Positions 27,555 to 36,687 of a stretch of DNA of 64,000 nt are shown in pieces. The DNA comes from Steroidobacteraceae bacterium. Lineage in GTDB: Bacteria > Pseudomonadota > Gammaproteobacteria > Steroidobacterales > Steroidobacteraceae. Both the position numbers and the translations under genes were made by a program. Position 1 is the first letter of the stretch; the number at the start of each line of letters is the position of its first letter. The notes below the pieces were generated by a model. It was given only the letters and a program-made list of their open reading frames with translations, searched no databases and had not been told where the DNA came from. The stretch covers positions 1-64,000 of the forward strand of contig JANWJS010000009.1 of assembly GCA_025451845.1 (NCBI GenBank). Direction: 5' to 3'.

Positions 27555-29078
27555 TCAGGCATTGGCCACCGCCGCACGGCCGCCGCGCAAGGTCCGCAGG
27601 ATCTCTCCCAGCTGCTCGACGCGACTCCGGATGGTACGCACGTCAGTTGCGGCAGGAAAAAGCACCATGGCCGGAGGCAGCGGGCGATCGATGGTGAGCC
27701 GGGAAAGCGGTGCGCAGTAGATGTTCTGCGCGAAGGCTGCCTGGTACGCCTCGACATCGTCCATGCCTTTGGGGAGCCAACCGACGATCTGCAGGCCGGA
27801 GCGAATGGGGGCGAGGTCCATGACATCCGGGATCTCGTGCCGTACCGCCTCGGTCAGCGCCTGCAGCCGGCCGGTGTAGAGCTCGCGCATGCGCCGCATG
27901 TGCTGCTCCATGTGCCCGCTCGAGATGAATTCCGCCAGCACCGCCTGCTCCAACACCGGCGGGAACCGTTCCAGCACCGAGCGCGCGGCCGTGACCGCGT
28001 CGACGAAACGCTCCGGAACGATGAAGAACCCGAGCCGCAGCGACGGGAAGAGCATCTTGCTGAAGCTGTTGGAATACACCACACAGCCCGTCCGGTCGAG
28101 GCTCTGCAGTGCGACGAGCGGCCGGTCGGCCAGACCCAACTGACTGTCATAGTCGTCCTCGAAGATCAGCGCTCCTGCCTCTGCCGCCCACCGCAGCAGG
28201 TCCAGGCGCCGCTGCAGCGACATCGCATTTCCCAGCGGGAATTGGCAGCTCGGCGTCACATAGGCCAGCTTTGCCAGACGTGCGCGCCGCGTGCCGGCGG
28301 CACAGTCGAGCCCCTCCTCGTCCACCGGCACACCGATGACTTGCGCGCCCAGCGCGCGCAGCAGGCGGGTGATCGCAGGGTATCCGGGATCCTCCATCCA
28401 GACGCGGTCGCCTTCATCGAGGAGGAGCCTCGCGATCAGATCGAGCGACTGTTGCGTTCCGGTGGTGACTACCACCTGCTCGGCGGTGCATTTCACGCCT
28501 CGCGTCAGCCCGGTCTGGGCCGCGATCGCCGCGCGCAGCGCCGGCAGTCCACAGATCGACCCGTGATGCAGCAGCCGGTCGGCGGCCGCGCGGCGCAGGC
28601 AGCGCGCGGTGATGCGGCTCCAGGTCCTCATCGGGAATGCCTCGAGCGCGGCCAGATCGCCGAGGAAGCTGAGCTCCTGCGGGTCGCGCCCCTCCCAAGA
28701 TAGCGGAAAAGGATGGCTCGCCAGGCGCCGGCCGCGGGCAGAGAGTGCGGGTGCCGCTACAGTAGGGCGCTGGCGCGCGCGCGTCGCTGCAGATCCGGCC
28801 GCGGATGACAGCGCTGTCATTCGACGCACGAAAGAGCCGCTCCCAACGCTCCCTTCTATGTACCCCTCGGCAATCAGATGATCGAACGCCGCAACCACCG
28901 TCCCGCGCGCGACGCGATACTGCCGCGCGATACCGCGGGTAGAAGGCAATCGCGCTCCCTCTGTCAGCCTGCCCTCGACGATGGCGAGCCGGATCTCATC
29001 GTAGAGCCAGCGCAAGAGGGTAGCGCCGGCCGCCCGGGGCCGGAGCTCGAGTGTGCAGGGGGCTGCGGTCTTCGGCAC
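27555..29078 (-). CDS. MocR/PdxR-type regulator (GntR HTH fused to aminotransferase-like domain)
   Basis: A 507-residue protein. The N-terminal GntR winged helix is at about residues 20-85 (LYDEIRLAIVEGRLTEGARL, TRGIARQYRVARGTVVAAFD, GYIEGSVGSGSFV). The rest is a fold-type I aminotransferase domain with the PLP Lys in SNSFSKMLFPSLRLGF and IFEDDYDSQ upstream. MocR proteins sense pyridoxal phosphate or amino compounds. It is divergent from xylB with a 200-base gap. A perfect 16-base palindrome lies inside its coding sequence at 28805-28820. Confidence 0.93.
   Translation of the reverse strand: MPKTAAPCTLELRPRAAGATLLRWLYDEIRLAIVEGRLTEGARLPSTRGIARQYRVARGTVVAAFDHLIAEGYIEGSVGSGSFVRRMTALSSAAGSAATRARQRPTVAAPALSARGRRLASHPFPLSWEGRDPQELSFLGDLAALEAFPMRTWSRITARCLRRAAADRLLHHGSICGLPALRAAIAAQTGLTRGVKCTAEQVVVTTGTQQSLDLIARLLLDEGDRVWMEDPGYPAITRLLRALGAQVIGVPVDEEGLDCAAGTRRARLAKLAYVTPSCQFPLGNAMSLQRRLDLLRWAAEAGALIFEDDYDSQLGLADRPLVALQSLDRTGCVVYSNSFSKMLFPSLRLGFFIVPERFVDAVTAARSVLERFPPVLEQAVLAEFISSGHMEQHMRRMRELYTGRLQALTEAVRHEIPDVMDLAPIRSGLQIVGWLPKGMDDVEAYQAAFAQNIYCAPLSRLTIDRPLPPAMVLFPAATDVRTIRSRVEQLGEILRTLRGGRAAVANA
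28806..28819. promoter_or_regulatory. LacI-type operator candidate inside the MocR gene
   Basis: TGACAGCGCTGTCA, perfect palindrome (16 bases with the flanking A/T), identical to the 45663 site. Intragenic, 425 bases from the xylB-proximal operator at 29231; it could form a loop partner or block the MocR transcript. Confidence 0.5.
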
Positions 29079-29230
29079 GGCAAACCCACGGGGAAAGTGG
29101 AAAGTGGCCCATCCAGCGCGCGAGCAGGTGCCCGATGCGCCAGTCCATGTTCAGCTGCGCAAGAGCGTATCACAGGACCGCTTTTGCAGGGGCCCGGCCA
29201 CGCCGCCGACCCTAATTGACACCCGCGATC

Positions 29231-29244
29231 TGATACCGCTACCA
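29231..29244. promoter_or_regulatory. LacI-type operator candidate before xylB
   Basis: TGATACCGCTACCA, a full match to TGRYANCGNTRYCA, 35 bases before the proposed xylB CTG start and in the divergent gap with the MocR gene. Confidence 0.62.
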
Positions 29245-29278
29245 TCGCGCCCGGAGATCCCCGACTGGAGCGCCGCGC

Positions 29279-30739
29279 CTGTATCTCGGCATCGACATCG
29301 GCACCTCGAGTGTCAAGGCTGTGCTCCTGACGGAGCAAGGCACCGTCTCGGCCTCTGCTTCCGCCCCGCTCGAGGTCAGCCGGCCGGCCCCTGGGTTCTC
29401 GGAACAGGATCCCGAGGCCTGGTGGCAGGCGACGGTGCGCGCCGTCAAAGGCCTCTCGGGCGCGGCTCGCGCGAGCGTGCGCGCGGTGGGTCTCTCGGGC
29501 CAGATGCACGGGGCGACGCTGCTCGATGCGCAGGACCGTCCGCTGCGGCCGGCCATCCTCTGGAACGACGGGCGCTCCGCCGAGGAGTGTCTGGAGCTCG
29601 AGCGCCGGGAGCCCTCCTCCCGCGCCATCACCGGCAACATCATGATGCCGGGATTCACTGCGCCGAAGCTCCTGTGGGTCGCCCGGCACGAGCCGGACAT
29701 CTTTCGCCGCACTGCCTGCGTACTGCTGCCGAAGGACTACGTCCGCCTGCGCCTGACCGGTGACAAGGTCGGCGACATGTCCGATGCCGCTGGCACCGGT
29801 TGGTTGGACGTGGGCCGGCGTGAATGGTCCGATGCAATGCTCGCCGCGACCGATCTCAGCCGGGCGCACATGCCGCGGCTCGTCGAAGGCTCCGCCCCAT
29901 CGGGAACTGTCACTGCGGAGGCTGCCTCAGCACTGGGCATCCCGCGTGTTGTCGTCGCAGGTGGCGGCGGAGACAATGCCGCGAGCGCCGTCGGCCTTGG
30001 CGTGGTGCGTTCGGGGCAGGCATTCCTGTCGCTTGGGACGTCCGGCGTGCTCTTCGTGGTAACGGACCGCTTCCGTCCGAATCCGGAGCGAGCAGCGCAC
30101 GCCTTCTGCCATTGTCTGCCCGGCCGTTGGCACCAGATGTCAGTGATGCTCAGCGCGGCCAGCACGCTCGACTGGGTCGCGCAGCTCGTCGGCTCGGCCG
30201 ACCTGCCGGGACTCGTCGCCCAGGCCGAGGCTCATGGCCTCAGCCGTCATTCGGCCCTCTTCCTGCCGTACCTCACCGGCGAGCGCACGCCCCACAACGA
30301 CCCCAGCGCCCGGGGTGTCTTCTTCGGCCTGCGGCCGGATACGACTCCAGCGGAGCTCACCGGAGCGGTGCTCGAGGGCGTTGCGTTGGCTTTCGCGGAC
30401 GGTCTCGATGTCCTTACGGAAAAGAGCGACCCGGTGGGTGAAATCAGCGTCACCGGCGGCGGCGCCCGGCTGCCGTATTGGGGGCGTTTGATTGCTGCCG
30501 CTCTGCGCCGCCCGCTCACGTATCGCGCCGGCGGCGAGGTCGGGGCGGCCCTCGGGGCCGCGCGCTTGGCCCGTCTGGCCGCGGGTGAAGGCGCGGAAGA
30601 GGAAGTCTGCACGGCGCCGCCCGTGGAGCGGGTCGTCCAGCCGGACACCGCGCTCTCGGCGCTGCTCGCCAGCCGCCGCCGCACCTTCCAGCGGCTTTAT
30701 CGGGATCTCAAGAATACATTCGTGGAGTTTTCCTCATGA
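29279..30739 (+). CDS. xylB: Xylulokinase XylB with apparent CTG start
   Basis: A 486-residue FGGY kinase that phosphorylates D-xylulose. Seen: N-terminal YLGIDIGTSSVKAVLLTEQG (phosphate-binding strand), GLSGQMHGATLLD, PAILWNDGRS, FLPYLTGERTPHNDP and GEISVTGGGARLPYWG. The conserved N-terminus begins directly after a CTG at 29279; no ATG, GTG or TTG is in frame just upstream. A GTG start at 29321 would delete the ATP-binding IDIGTSS strand and is unlikely. GGAG lies 11 bases before the CTG. The stop overlaps the xylA start as ATGA, so the two are coupled. Confidence 0.93.
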   Translation: MYLGIDIGTSSVKAVLLTEQGTVSASASAPLEVSRPAPGFSEQDPEAWWQATVRAVKGLSGAARASVRAVGLSGQMHGATLLDAQDRPLRPAILWNDGRSAEECLELERREPSSRAITGNIMMPGFTAPKLLWVARHEPDIFRRTACVLLPKDYVRLRLTGDKVGDMSDAAGTGWLDVGRREWSDAMLAATDLSRAHMPRLVEGSAPSGTVTAEAASALGIPRVVVAGGGGDNAASAVGLGVVRSGQAFLSLGTSGVLFVVTDRFRPNPERAAHAFCHCLPGRWHQMSVMLSAASTLDWVAQLVGSADLPGLVAQAEAHGLSRHSALFLPYLTGERTPHNDPSARGVFFGLRPDTTPAELTGAVLEGVALAFADGLDVLTEKSDPVGEISVTGGGARLPYWGRLIAAALRRPLTYRAGGEVGAALGAARLARLAAGEGAEEEVCTAPPVERVVQPDTALSALLASRRRTFQRLYRDLKNTFVEFSS

Positions 30740-32052
30740 CTTTGTTTTCCAACATCGAGCCGGTCCGCTACGAGGGTCCGGAGACGGCGAACGAATTCGC
30801 CTACCGGGTGTACGACAAGGACCGCAAGGTCCTCGGCAAGCGCATGGAAGACTGGCTGCGGTGCGCCGTCTGTTACTGGCACTCCTTCAACTGGCCGGGC
30901 CAGGATATCTTCGGCGGCGGCACTCTGCCGCGTCCCTGGCTCGCGCCGAAGATCACCCAGGAGATGGCGGACGAGAAGCTCGAGGCCGCCTTCGATTTCT
31001 TCACGCGTCTCTGCATTCCCTACTTCACTTTCCACGACGTCGATGCGATGGCGACAGCGGCATCGGTGAAGGAGCACGACCGCAACGTCAAGACTCTCGC
31101 GGAGAAGATGCAGCACAAGATGGCTGCGACCGGCATGAAGCTCCTCTGGGGCACGGCGAATCTTTTCAGCCACCCGCGCTATGCGGGCGGCGCGGCAACG
31201 AGCCCGGACCCCGAGGTCTACGCCTGGGCCGCTGCGCAGGTGCGCGCCTGCCTGGATACCACCCACCGCCTGGGTGGCGAGAACTACGTGCTGTGGGGCG
31301 GCCGCGAGGGATACGACTCCCTCCTCAACACGGACTTGAAGCGCGAGCTCGATCACTACGGACGCTTCCTTTCCCTGGTCGTCGAGCACAAGCACCGCAT
31401 CGGCTTCAAAGGCACGATCCTCATCGAGCCCAAGCCCTTCGAGCCCACCAAGCACCAGTACGACCGGGACGTTGCCGCCGTGTTCGCCTTCCTGCAGAAG
31501 TATGGCCTGACGAAAGAAGTGCGCGTCAACATCGAGGTCAACCACGCGACGCTTGCCGGCCTCGACTTCGAGCACGAAGTGAACGCCGCGCGCGCCTACG
31601 GCATTTTCGGCTCCATCGACATCAATCGCGGTGATCCGCGCAACGGCTGGGATACCGACCAGTTCCCCAACAACGCGCAGGAGCTGGTGCCGGCTTTCAT
31701 CCAGCTGCTCGAGGACAAGGGCTTCGCCACCGGCGGCTTCAACTTCGACGCAAAGCTGCGCCGCCAGTCCGTGGACCCCGACGATCTCTACCTCGCCCAT
31801 ATCGGCGGCATCGACACCCTCGCGCGCGCTCTGCTGGCCGCCGCCGACATCGTGACGGAGCGCAAGCTCGCTCGACTGCGGCAGGAGCGGTATCAGCGCT
31901 GGGACAGCGAGCTCGGCGCGCGCATCGAGAGCGGCGCGATCGACCTCGCGACGCTCGCCGATCTCGCCGCGGAGAAGGGTCTCGACCCGACCCCGAAGTC
32001 AGGCCGGCAGGAGCTGGCGGAGAGTATCATCGCCAGGCACTGCAAGTATTAG
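30736..32052 (+). CDS. xylA: Xylose isomerase XylA
   Basis: A 438-residue class II xylose isomerase. Seen: YFTFHDVDAMATA with the catalytic His, ENYVLWGGREGY, FKGTILIEPKPFEPTKHQYD with metal-binding Glu and the Lys, VRVNIEVNHATLAG, and GSIDINRGDPRNGWDTDQFP for the second metal site. Length is normal for class II. It converts D-xylose to D-xylulose in the cytoplasm. The ATG overlaps the end of xylB, fitting a xylBA operon under the 29231 operator. Confidence 0.98.
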   Translation: MTLFSNIEPVRYEGPETANEFAYRVYDKDRKVLGKRMEDWLRCAVCYWHSFNWPGQDIFGGGTLPRPWLAPKITQEMADEKLEAAFDFFTRLCIPYFTFHDVDAMATAASVKEHDRNVKTLAEKMQHKMAATGMKLLWGTANLFSHPRYAGGAATSPDPEVYAWAAAQVRACLDTTHRLGGENYVLWGGREGYDSLLNTDLKRELDHYGRFLSLVVEHKHRIGFKGTILIEPKPFEPTKHQYDRDVAAVFAFLQKYGLTKEVRVNIEVNHATLAGLDFEHEVNAARAYGIFGSIDINRGDPRNGWDTDQFPNNAQELVPAFIQLLEDKGFATGGFNFDAKLRRQSVDPDDLYLAHIGGIDTLARALLAAADIVTERKLARLRQERYQRWDSELGARIESGAIDLATLADLAAEKGLDPTPKSGRQELAESIIARHCKY

Positions 32053-32074
32053 GGAGTACCCGGCAACCGCTTCT

Positions 32075-32090
32075 GCCGCCGCGAGGCGGC
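32075..32090 (+). terminator. Weak hairpin after xylA
   Basis: GCCGCC-GCGA-GGCGGC stem-loop, 23 bases past the xylA stop, followed by CTGGGCTTTG without a clear T run. It may reduce read-through into the next halogenase-like gene. Confidence 0.35.
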
Positions 32091-32167
32091 CTGGGCTTTG
32101 CGTGGCCGGACGTTCTCGCGGCTCGATGCCACATCGAGTGTCGTCGATACAGCACCGGTGAGGCCCC

Positions 32168-33676
32168 ATGCCCGTCGATCCAATCCGCAGCGTCGCAATC
32201 ATCGGTGGAGGAACCGCGGGCTGGATGGCCGCGACGACGCTGTCGCGATTCTTCCCGCGGCTGCGGGGCGGCATCCGGCTGATCGAATCGGCGGATATCG
32301 GGACCGTCGGCGTCGGAGAGGCGACGATTCCGCCGATCATCGAGTACATCCGCACGCTCGGCTTCGATGAGAACGAGGTCGCGCGCCGTACGCAGGCCAC
32401 CTTCAAGCTCGGGATCGTGTTCAATGACTGGACGCGGCCAGGGCATTCTTATATTCACCCCTTTGGCCCTACGGGCCTCGCAAAACGAGGGGTGCCGTTC
32501 TGCGCGTATTGGCACAAGCGCGCGGAACGCGGCGCGGCTGCATCGCTGGAGGAGTACTCGCTGCAAGCCGTCGGCGCGCGCCACGGCAAGTTCATGCGCC
32601 CGGTCCGCGCCGCTAATTCGCCCCTGGAGACGATCACTTACGCTCTGCATCTCGATGCCAACCTGTTTGCCGCCTATCTGCGCACCCACGCGCAGGCCCA
32701 GGGCGTCCTGCGCACCGAAGGCAAGGTTCAGGACGTTACGCTCAGGCCGGAGGATGGCTTCATCGAGTCGGTCACGCTCGCCAGCGGCGAGCGGGTCGCG
32801 GCCGACCTCTACATCGACTGCACCGGCTTTCGCGGCCTGCTGATCGAGGGAGCGCTCAAAACCGGTTACCAGGACTGGACGCAGTGGTTACCTTGCGACC
32901 GCGCCGTGGCCGTACCCTGCGAGCGCACGGGTCCGCTTTCCTCGCACACCCTCGTCACCGCGCGGGATGTGGGCTGGCAATGGCGGATTCCCCTGCAGCA
33001 TCGCGTGGGCAACGGGTACGTCTACAGCAGTCAGTTCATGAAGGACGATGAGGCGCAGAACATCCTCATGTCGGGGCTCGAGGGACGGGCGCTGCGCGAT
33101 CCACTGCAGCTCAGGTTCACCACCGGCCGGCGCCGGCTCAGCTGGAACAAGAATTGTGTCGCCATCGGCCTTTCCGCGGGCTTTCTCGAGCCGCTGGAGT
33201 CGACGGGCATTCATCTGATCCAGCGCGGCATTTTCGTCCTGCTGAATTTCTTTCCCGATCGCAACTTCAGACAGGTCGACATCGATCGATACAACCGGCA
33301 GCTCGCCTTCGACTACGAGCACGCCCGCGATTTCATCGTGGCCCACTATCACCTGACGGAGCGGCCGGGAGAGTTCTGGCAGCATTGCCGCGCCACGGCG
33401 ATGCCCGATGGCCTGAAGGAGCGAGTCGAGCTGTTCCGCAGCCACGGCCGCCTGCTGCGCGACGACCGGGAGCTCTTTACCGTCCAGAGCTGGTTCTACC
33501 TGCTCACCGGCCAGAACGTTCAGCCGGCCGGCTACGACCCGATCGCCGACAGCCTGAGCGACGAGCAGGCGCAACTGGCGCTCGATGAAGTCCGTGAAGT
33601 CGTTGCGAACTGCGCTGCGAAAATGCCGTCGCATCAGGAGTTCATCGCCGAAAACTGCGCCGCGGCGGCCGGCTAG
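32168..33676 (+). CDS. FAD-dependent tryptophan-halogenase family protein (halogenase-like 3)
   Basis: A 502-residue paralogue of the 5.8 and 7.3 kb genes: GGGTAGWMAATTL for FAD, ATFKLGIVFNDW with the conserved Lys, WQWRIPLQHRVGNGYVYS and GFLEPLESTGIHLIQ. The ATG at 32168 has GTGAGG 4 bases upstream. It lies 115 bases after xylA on the same strand and could belong to the xylBA transcript, linking this flavoprotein type to xylose use as well as to receptors. Convergent with the aspartic protease gene, 3 bases apart. Confidence 0.9.
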   Translation: MPVDPIRSVAIIGGGTAGWMAATTLSRFFPRLRGGIRLIESADIGTVGVGEATIPPIIEYIRTLGFDENEVARRTQATFKLGIVFNDWTRPGHSYIHPFGPTGLAKRGVPFCAYWHKRAERGAAASLEEYSLQAVGARHGKFMRPVRAANSPLETITYALHLDANLFAAYLRTHAQAQGVLRTEGKVQDVTLRPEDGFIESVTLASGERVAADLYIDCTGFRGLLIEGALKTGYQDWTQWLPCDRAVAVPCERTGPLSSHTLVTARDVGWQWRIPLQHRVGNGYVYSSQFMKDDEAQNILMSGLEGRALRDPLQLRFTTGRRRLSWNKNCVAIGLSAGFLEPLESTGIHLIQRGIFVLLNFFPDRNFRQVDIDRYNRQLAFDYEHARDFIVAHYHLTERPGEFWQHCRATAMPDGLKERVELFRSHGRLLRDDRELFTVQSWFYLLTGQNVQPAGYDPIADSLSDEQAQLALDEVREVVANCAAKMPSHQEFIAENCAAAAG

Positions 33677-33679
33677 GCA

Positions 33680-34759
33680 TCAGCTCGCGAGCGACAGCAT
33701 GCCTTGCGGAATCTGTGAGCTGGTGATCTCGAACCGCAACTCCTTGCGTCCGTAGTCGATCGAGACACGCGTGCAGCGCCGCAGGCAGTCCATGCCGATG
33801 AGCAGGGCCGGTTGCTTACTCAAACCCCAGATGCTGAACACGGGCAGATCGGCGACCACCGCGGTAGCGTACGTCAGAACCAATTCGCCGAGGGTGATCC
33901 TGGCGAGCAGGGTCGTGATTCCCACGACACTGCCGCCAGTCACTCCGGTCAGGGCTTCCGTAGTCCGTAGGGTCGACACGGGGTTGTGCCGTTGCAGAGC
34001 CGCATATAAGGCCTGGTTGATGACTGATACTTCGGCGCCGGTGTCGAGAAAGGCGGCAGCATGGATACCGTCGATCACGCAGTCTGTGGCCCGCAGGCGC
34101 CCTGAATCGCCCAGCGTGGGAACGCGCACTTCATCGTTGCGTGTCCAGAACGCCGAGAAGAAGCCTTTAGGTCGCAAGATCGTCAGCGTTCTCGCCCCGA
34201 AATCGAAGATCACCCGCCGCCCATCGAGCACGTCGAGGCCGAGATAGCCGTCTCCATTCAGCATGACGCGCGGCAACGTGGGCACCTCCAGCCGCGGACA
34301 GACGAGAGATCCCATTTCCAGCTGTCGGATCTCGACGAGGCATGCAGGCTCGCCGCGGACGATTCCCTGGACGAGCACTTTGCGGCCGCGTGGCAGCGCC
34401 AGTCGCTCGGCGATGTCTGCTGCAATGATGGTCCGCTCGGACCCCGTGTCTACCATCAGGCGATAGACCCCGTAGCCATTGATTCTCACCGGGGTGGTCA
34501 GTCTTCCGGTCAGGTCGGTCGCCGAAGCCAGCGAGCCTGACTCTCCAGCAGCAGGCGAAGGTGGAGGTGCGCCATTCGCCTGCGTCACGCGGGGTGCGCG
34601 CTCGAGCCGTTCCCGCCCAAAGGCCGGGGGAAGCACGGATGCGAATGCCAGAGGCAGGAACCCGGTGGTGATCAAGCGCCGCCGCGACCACGAGGCACGC
34701 AGGCTCTCTTGCCCCCCAGGAGGGGCCGGTCGGGCCGAAATGACGTCATTCCCATCCAT
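33680..34759 (-). CDS. Retropepsin-like aspartic protease with two DTG motifs, exported
   Basis: A 359-residue protein. The N-terminus has SRRRLITTGFLPLAFA, a twin-arginine-like signal. Two aspartic-protease lobes follow: YRLMVDTGSERTIIAADIA, with GYLGLDVLDGRRVIFDFG downstream, and AAFLDTGAEVSVINQALY, with LLIGMDCLRRCTRVSID downstream. Each holds a catalytic DTG, so one chain could form the active dimer-like site that single-domain retropepsins build from two copies. It should work in the periplasm. It is the last gene of the co-directional run from TonB receptor 2, 106 bases after the cupin gene. Confidence 0.85.
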   Translation of the reverse strand: MDGNDVISARPAPPGGQESLRASWSRRRLITTGFLPLAFASVLPPAFGRERLERAPRVTQANGAPPPSPAAGESGSLASATDLTGRLTTPVRINGYGVYRLMVDTGSERTIIAADIAERLALPRGRKVLVQGIVRGEPACLVEIRQLEMGSLVCPRLEVPTLPRVMLNGDGYLGLDVLDGRRVIFDFGARTLTILRPKGFFSAFWTRNDEVRVPTLGDSGRLRATDCVIDGIHAAAFLDTGAEVSVINQALYAALQRHNPVSTLRTTEALTGVTGGSVVGITTLLARITLGELVLTYATAVVADLPVFSIWGLSKQPALLIGMDCLRRCTRVSIDYGRKELRFEITSSQIPQGMLSLAS

Positions 34760-34865
34760 AGGGGAGTCTTGGGGCGCCCTCGGTGACTACCCTGCCGAGC
34801 AGCATGCCCCTTAGCCGGCCGGTTGTCATCGGCCGCCAGGCCCTGCGGACCCTTTATTCCCGGGT

Positions 34866-35882
34866 TCAGCCGCCCCGCAGCATGTGCATGACCCGAGCGC
34901 GGATCCGCGCGTAGTTCTCCGGCTTCAGGGGCCCCAGCAGCCCGTGCTGTTCCGGCGGCAAGTGCGCCAGGGGGTGGCCTCTGGTGCGGAATACGTAGTG
35001 CTCGAAGAACGCCTTCCATGCCTGGCGCTCGGCAGGCGGCCGCTCCGCGATCGCGATCATGCTGAGAAGCATGCTCGCATAGGGCGCATCGGGCCCGGCG
35101 CTGAAAGCATCCCACCAATAATTGATGAGGCCATTGACGGGGGCGAGTGACTCCACCTTGTGCCACCACAGCTTGGGCAGATAGAGCGCGTCCCCCGCCT
35201 CGAGCTCGACCCTGAGCGCCTGATCCCGAATTTCCTCGAAGAGCGGGAAATCCCCGTCCTGCGGACCGTCCGCCGACGCAGCTAGACTGACAGGAGCGCC
35301 GGCCATCGTGTTGTCGATGGGACCGACGTAGAGTTTGCCAATCAGGTCGGGCGCAAACAGTGTGAAGCGACGCCTGCCTGCGATCACACAGGCGAGATTG
35401 TCGAAGGTGTCGTGATGGCAGGAGACGTTCGAGCGCGTGCCGAGCCAGATGCGCGGACCCACCCCGGGCGCGAGCAACGGCATGGGGTTGCTGGAGGCGA
35501 AGCCCGGCAGCGAGTCGCCCGTCGGCACCGAGCCGACGTAGATCGATGGCGCATCGACACGATCAAGCGAGTCCACCATGACTCGCAGCGCCTCGGCCAG
35601 CGTCATCATGCGCCGCTCGAAGTTGAATCCCTTGTAATCCGGCGCGTAGTAGTACTTGCCCGCGATCTCGGGATTGCCCAGATAGGCCTCCACGCGCCCG
35701 CCGACATCGAGCCCCGATAGATAATCCTTCAGCCGCGCCGGGGATTCCCGCGCCGCCCGCACGACCGGCCAATCGGCGATGAGACCGCGTAGAACCACGG
35801 GTCTGCACCCCGCGACCACCTCGAGTTGGAAGCGCTCCGCATCGAAGTCCCGGTCGGCGCTCTCCTGGGGCGAGAGCGTCAT
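34866..35882 (-). CDS. Cupin-like (JmjC/Cupin_8) putative Fe(II)/2-oxoglutarate hydroxylase 1
   Basis: A 338-residue protein of the Cupin_8/JmjC-like group. Iron-binding residues appear complete: HxD in NVSCHHDTFDN and the distal His in LPKLWWHKVESL. Other family traits are the early RPVVLRGLIADWPVV and VIAGRRRFTLFAPD. Members hydroxylate proteins or small molecules using 2-oxoglutarate and oxygen. It lies 43 bases after SapC in the receptor 2 operon. No signal peptide is seen, so the substrate is probably cytoplasmic. Confidence 0.88.
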   Translation of the reverse strand: MTLSPQESADRDFDAERFQLEVVAGCRPVVLRGLIADWPVVRAARESPARLKDYLSGLDVGGRVEAYLGNPEIAGKYYYAPDYKGFNFERRMMTLAEALRVMVDSLDRVDAPSIYVGSVPTGDSLPGFASSNPMPLLAPGVGPRIWLGTRSNVSCHHDTFDNLACVIAGRRRFTLFAPDLIGKLYVGPIDNTMAGAPVSLAASADGPQDGDFPLFEEIRDQALRVELEAGDALYLPKLWWHKVESLAPVNGLINYWWDAFSAGPDAPYASMLLSMIAIAERPPAERQAWKAFFEHYVFRTRGHPLAHLPPEQHGLLGPLKPENYARIRARVMHMLRGG

Positions 35883-35925
35883 GGGTCACCGCGCAGCGCG
35901 CCGGCGGGAGCGGCAAAACGGAAAT

Positions 35926-36660
35926 TCAGCCGTGCGTCGATGCGCGCACCACCGCGAGTCCTTCGGTGCTCTCCAGGATACGTCCGTTCTTCTTGCGCGC
36001 CAGCTCCGGAAACTGCTTGAGCGAGGCGATCATGTAGTGACAGAGACGCATGTAGCCGCGCCGGAAGAGCTCCACCACGGCCGCGTCCGGCAGCGTGCTG
36101 AGAGTGTCCTGGTTGACGGTGTAGAGCCCCTCGCAGTTGATGATCCTGCCGTCGTCGAACTCTGCCTCGATCTCCACCGGCTCGATGAGCTTCAGCTCGA
36201 GGAGGCGGGCAATGAAGTGCCGCGTCACCTCGATCCCAGGCTTCAGGTCCTGAAAGGCCCAGATGATGCTCTGCAGGTACCGTGTGGGCTGCCCGTGCTC
36301 GGTGAAGAGCGCCTTGCCGTCCTCGACGCCAACCCGCGGGTGATCCAGGTCGATCGCGACGTCGGGCCCGTGCGCGTAGAACGGGACGCGCTGCAGGCCC
36401 AAAGGCCGGTAGAACTGCAGATCGCGCCACTCATCGAGAAAGAGATTCTCTCCCTCATCGAATCCGAGCATGGCCCCGCAGTAGAACTCGCCGGTATTCG
36501 CGTCCTTCGAGAAAAGGAGCGGGTAATGCACGACCAGCTGCGGAAACTCGCTGACGATCACGTGCGCGAAGCGCTGATTGTCACCGTAGGCCGCCGAAGC
36601 CCGCGCATCGACCTTCAGCGACTTGTGGGTCTCTTTGTTCAGCGGAACGATCTGGGTCAT
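35926..36660 (-). CDS. SapC family protein
   Basis: A 244-residue protein with SapC-family traits: TQIVPLNKETHKSLKVD at the start, FAHVIVSEFPQLVVHYPLLF, FYCGAMLGFDEGENLF, and QDTLSTLPDAAVVELFRRGY. The family is named after an S-layer-secretion gene, but its biochemical role is unknown. In Xanthomonadales and Caulobacterales such genes often sit beside TonB receptors and halogenase-like flavoproteins, as here: 27 bases after halogenase-like 4 and 43 bases before the cupin. No signal peptide or membrane segment is seen, so it is probably cytoplasmic. Confidence 0.9.
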   Translation of the reverse strand: MTQIVPLNKETHKSLKVDARASAAYGDNQRFAHVIVSEFPQLVVHYPLLFSKDANTGEFYCGAMLGFDEGENLFLDEWRDLQFYRPLGLQRVPFYAHGPDVAIDLDHPRVGVEDGKALFTEHGQPTRYLQSIIWAFQDLKPGIEVTRHFIARLLELKLIEPVEIEAEFDDGRIINCEGLYTVNQDTLSTLPDAAVVELFRRGYMRLCHYMIASLKQFPELARKKNGRILESTEGLAVVRASTHG

Positions 36661-36687
36661 CTGCGAAATCCAGGTCTTGGACGGACC

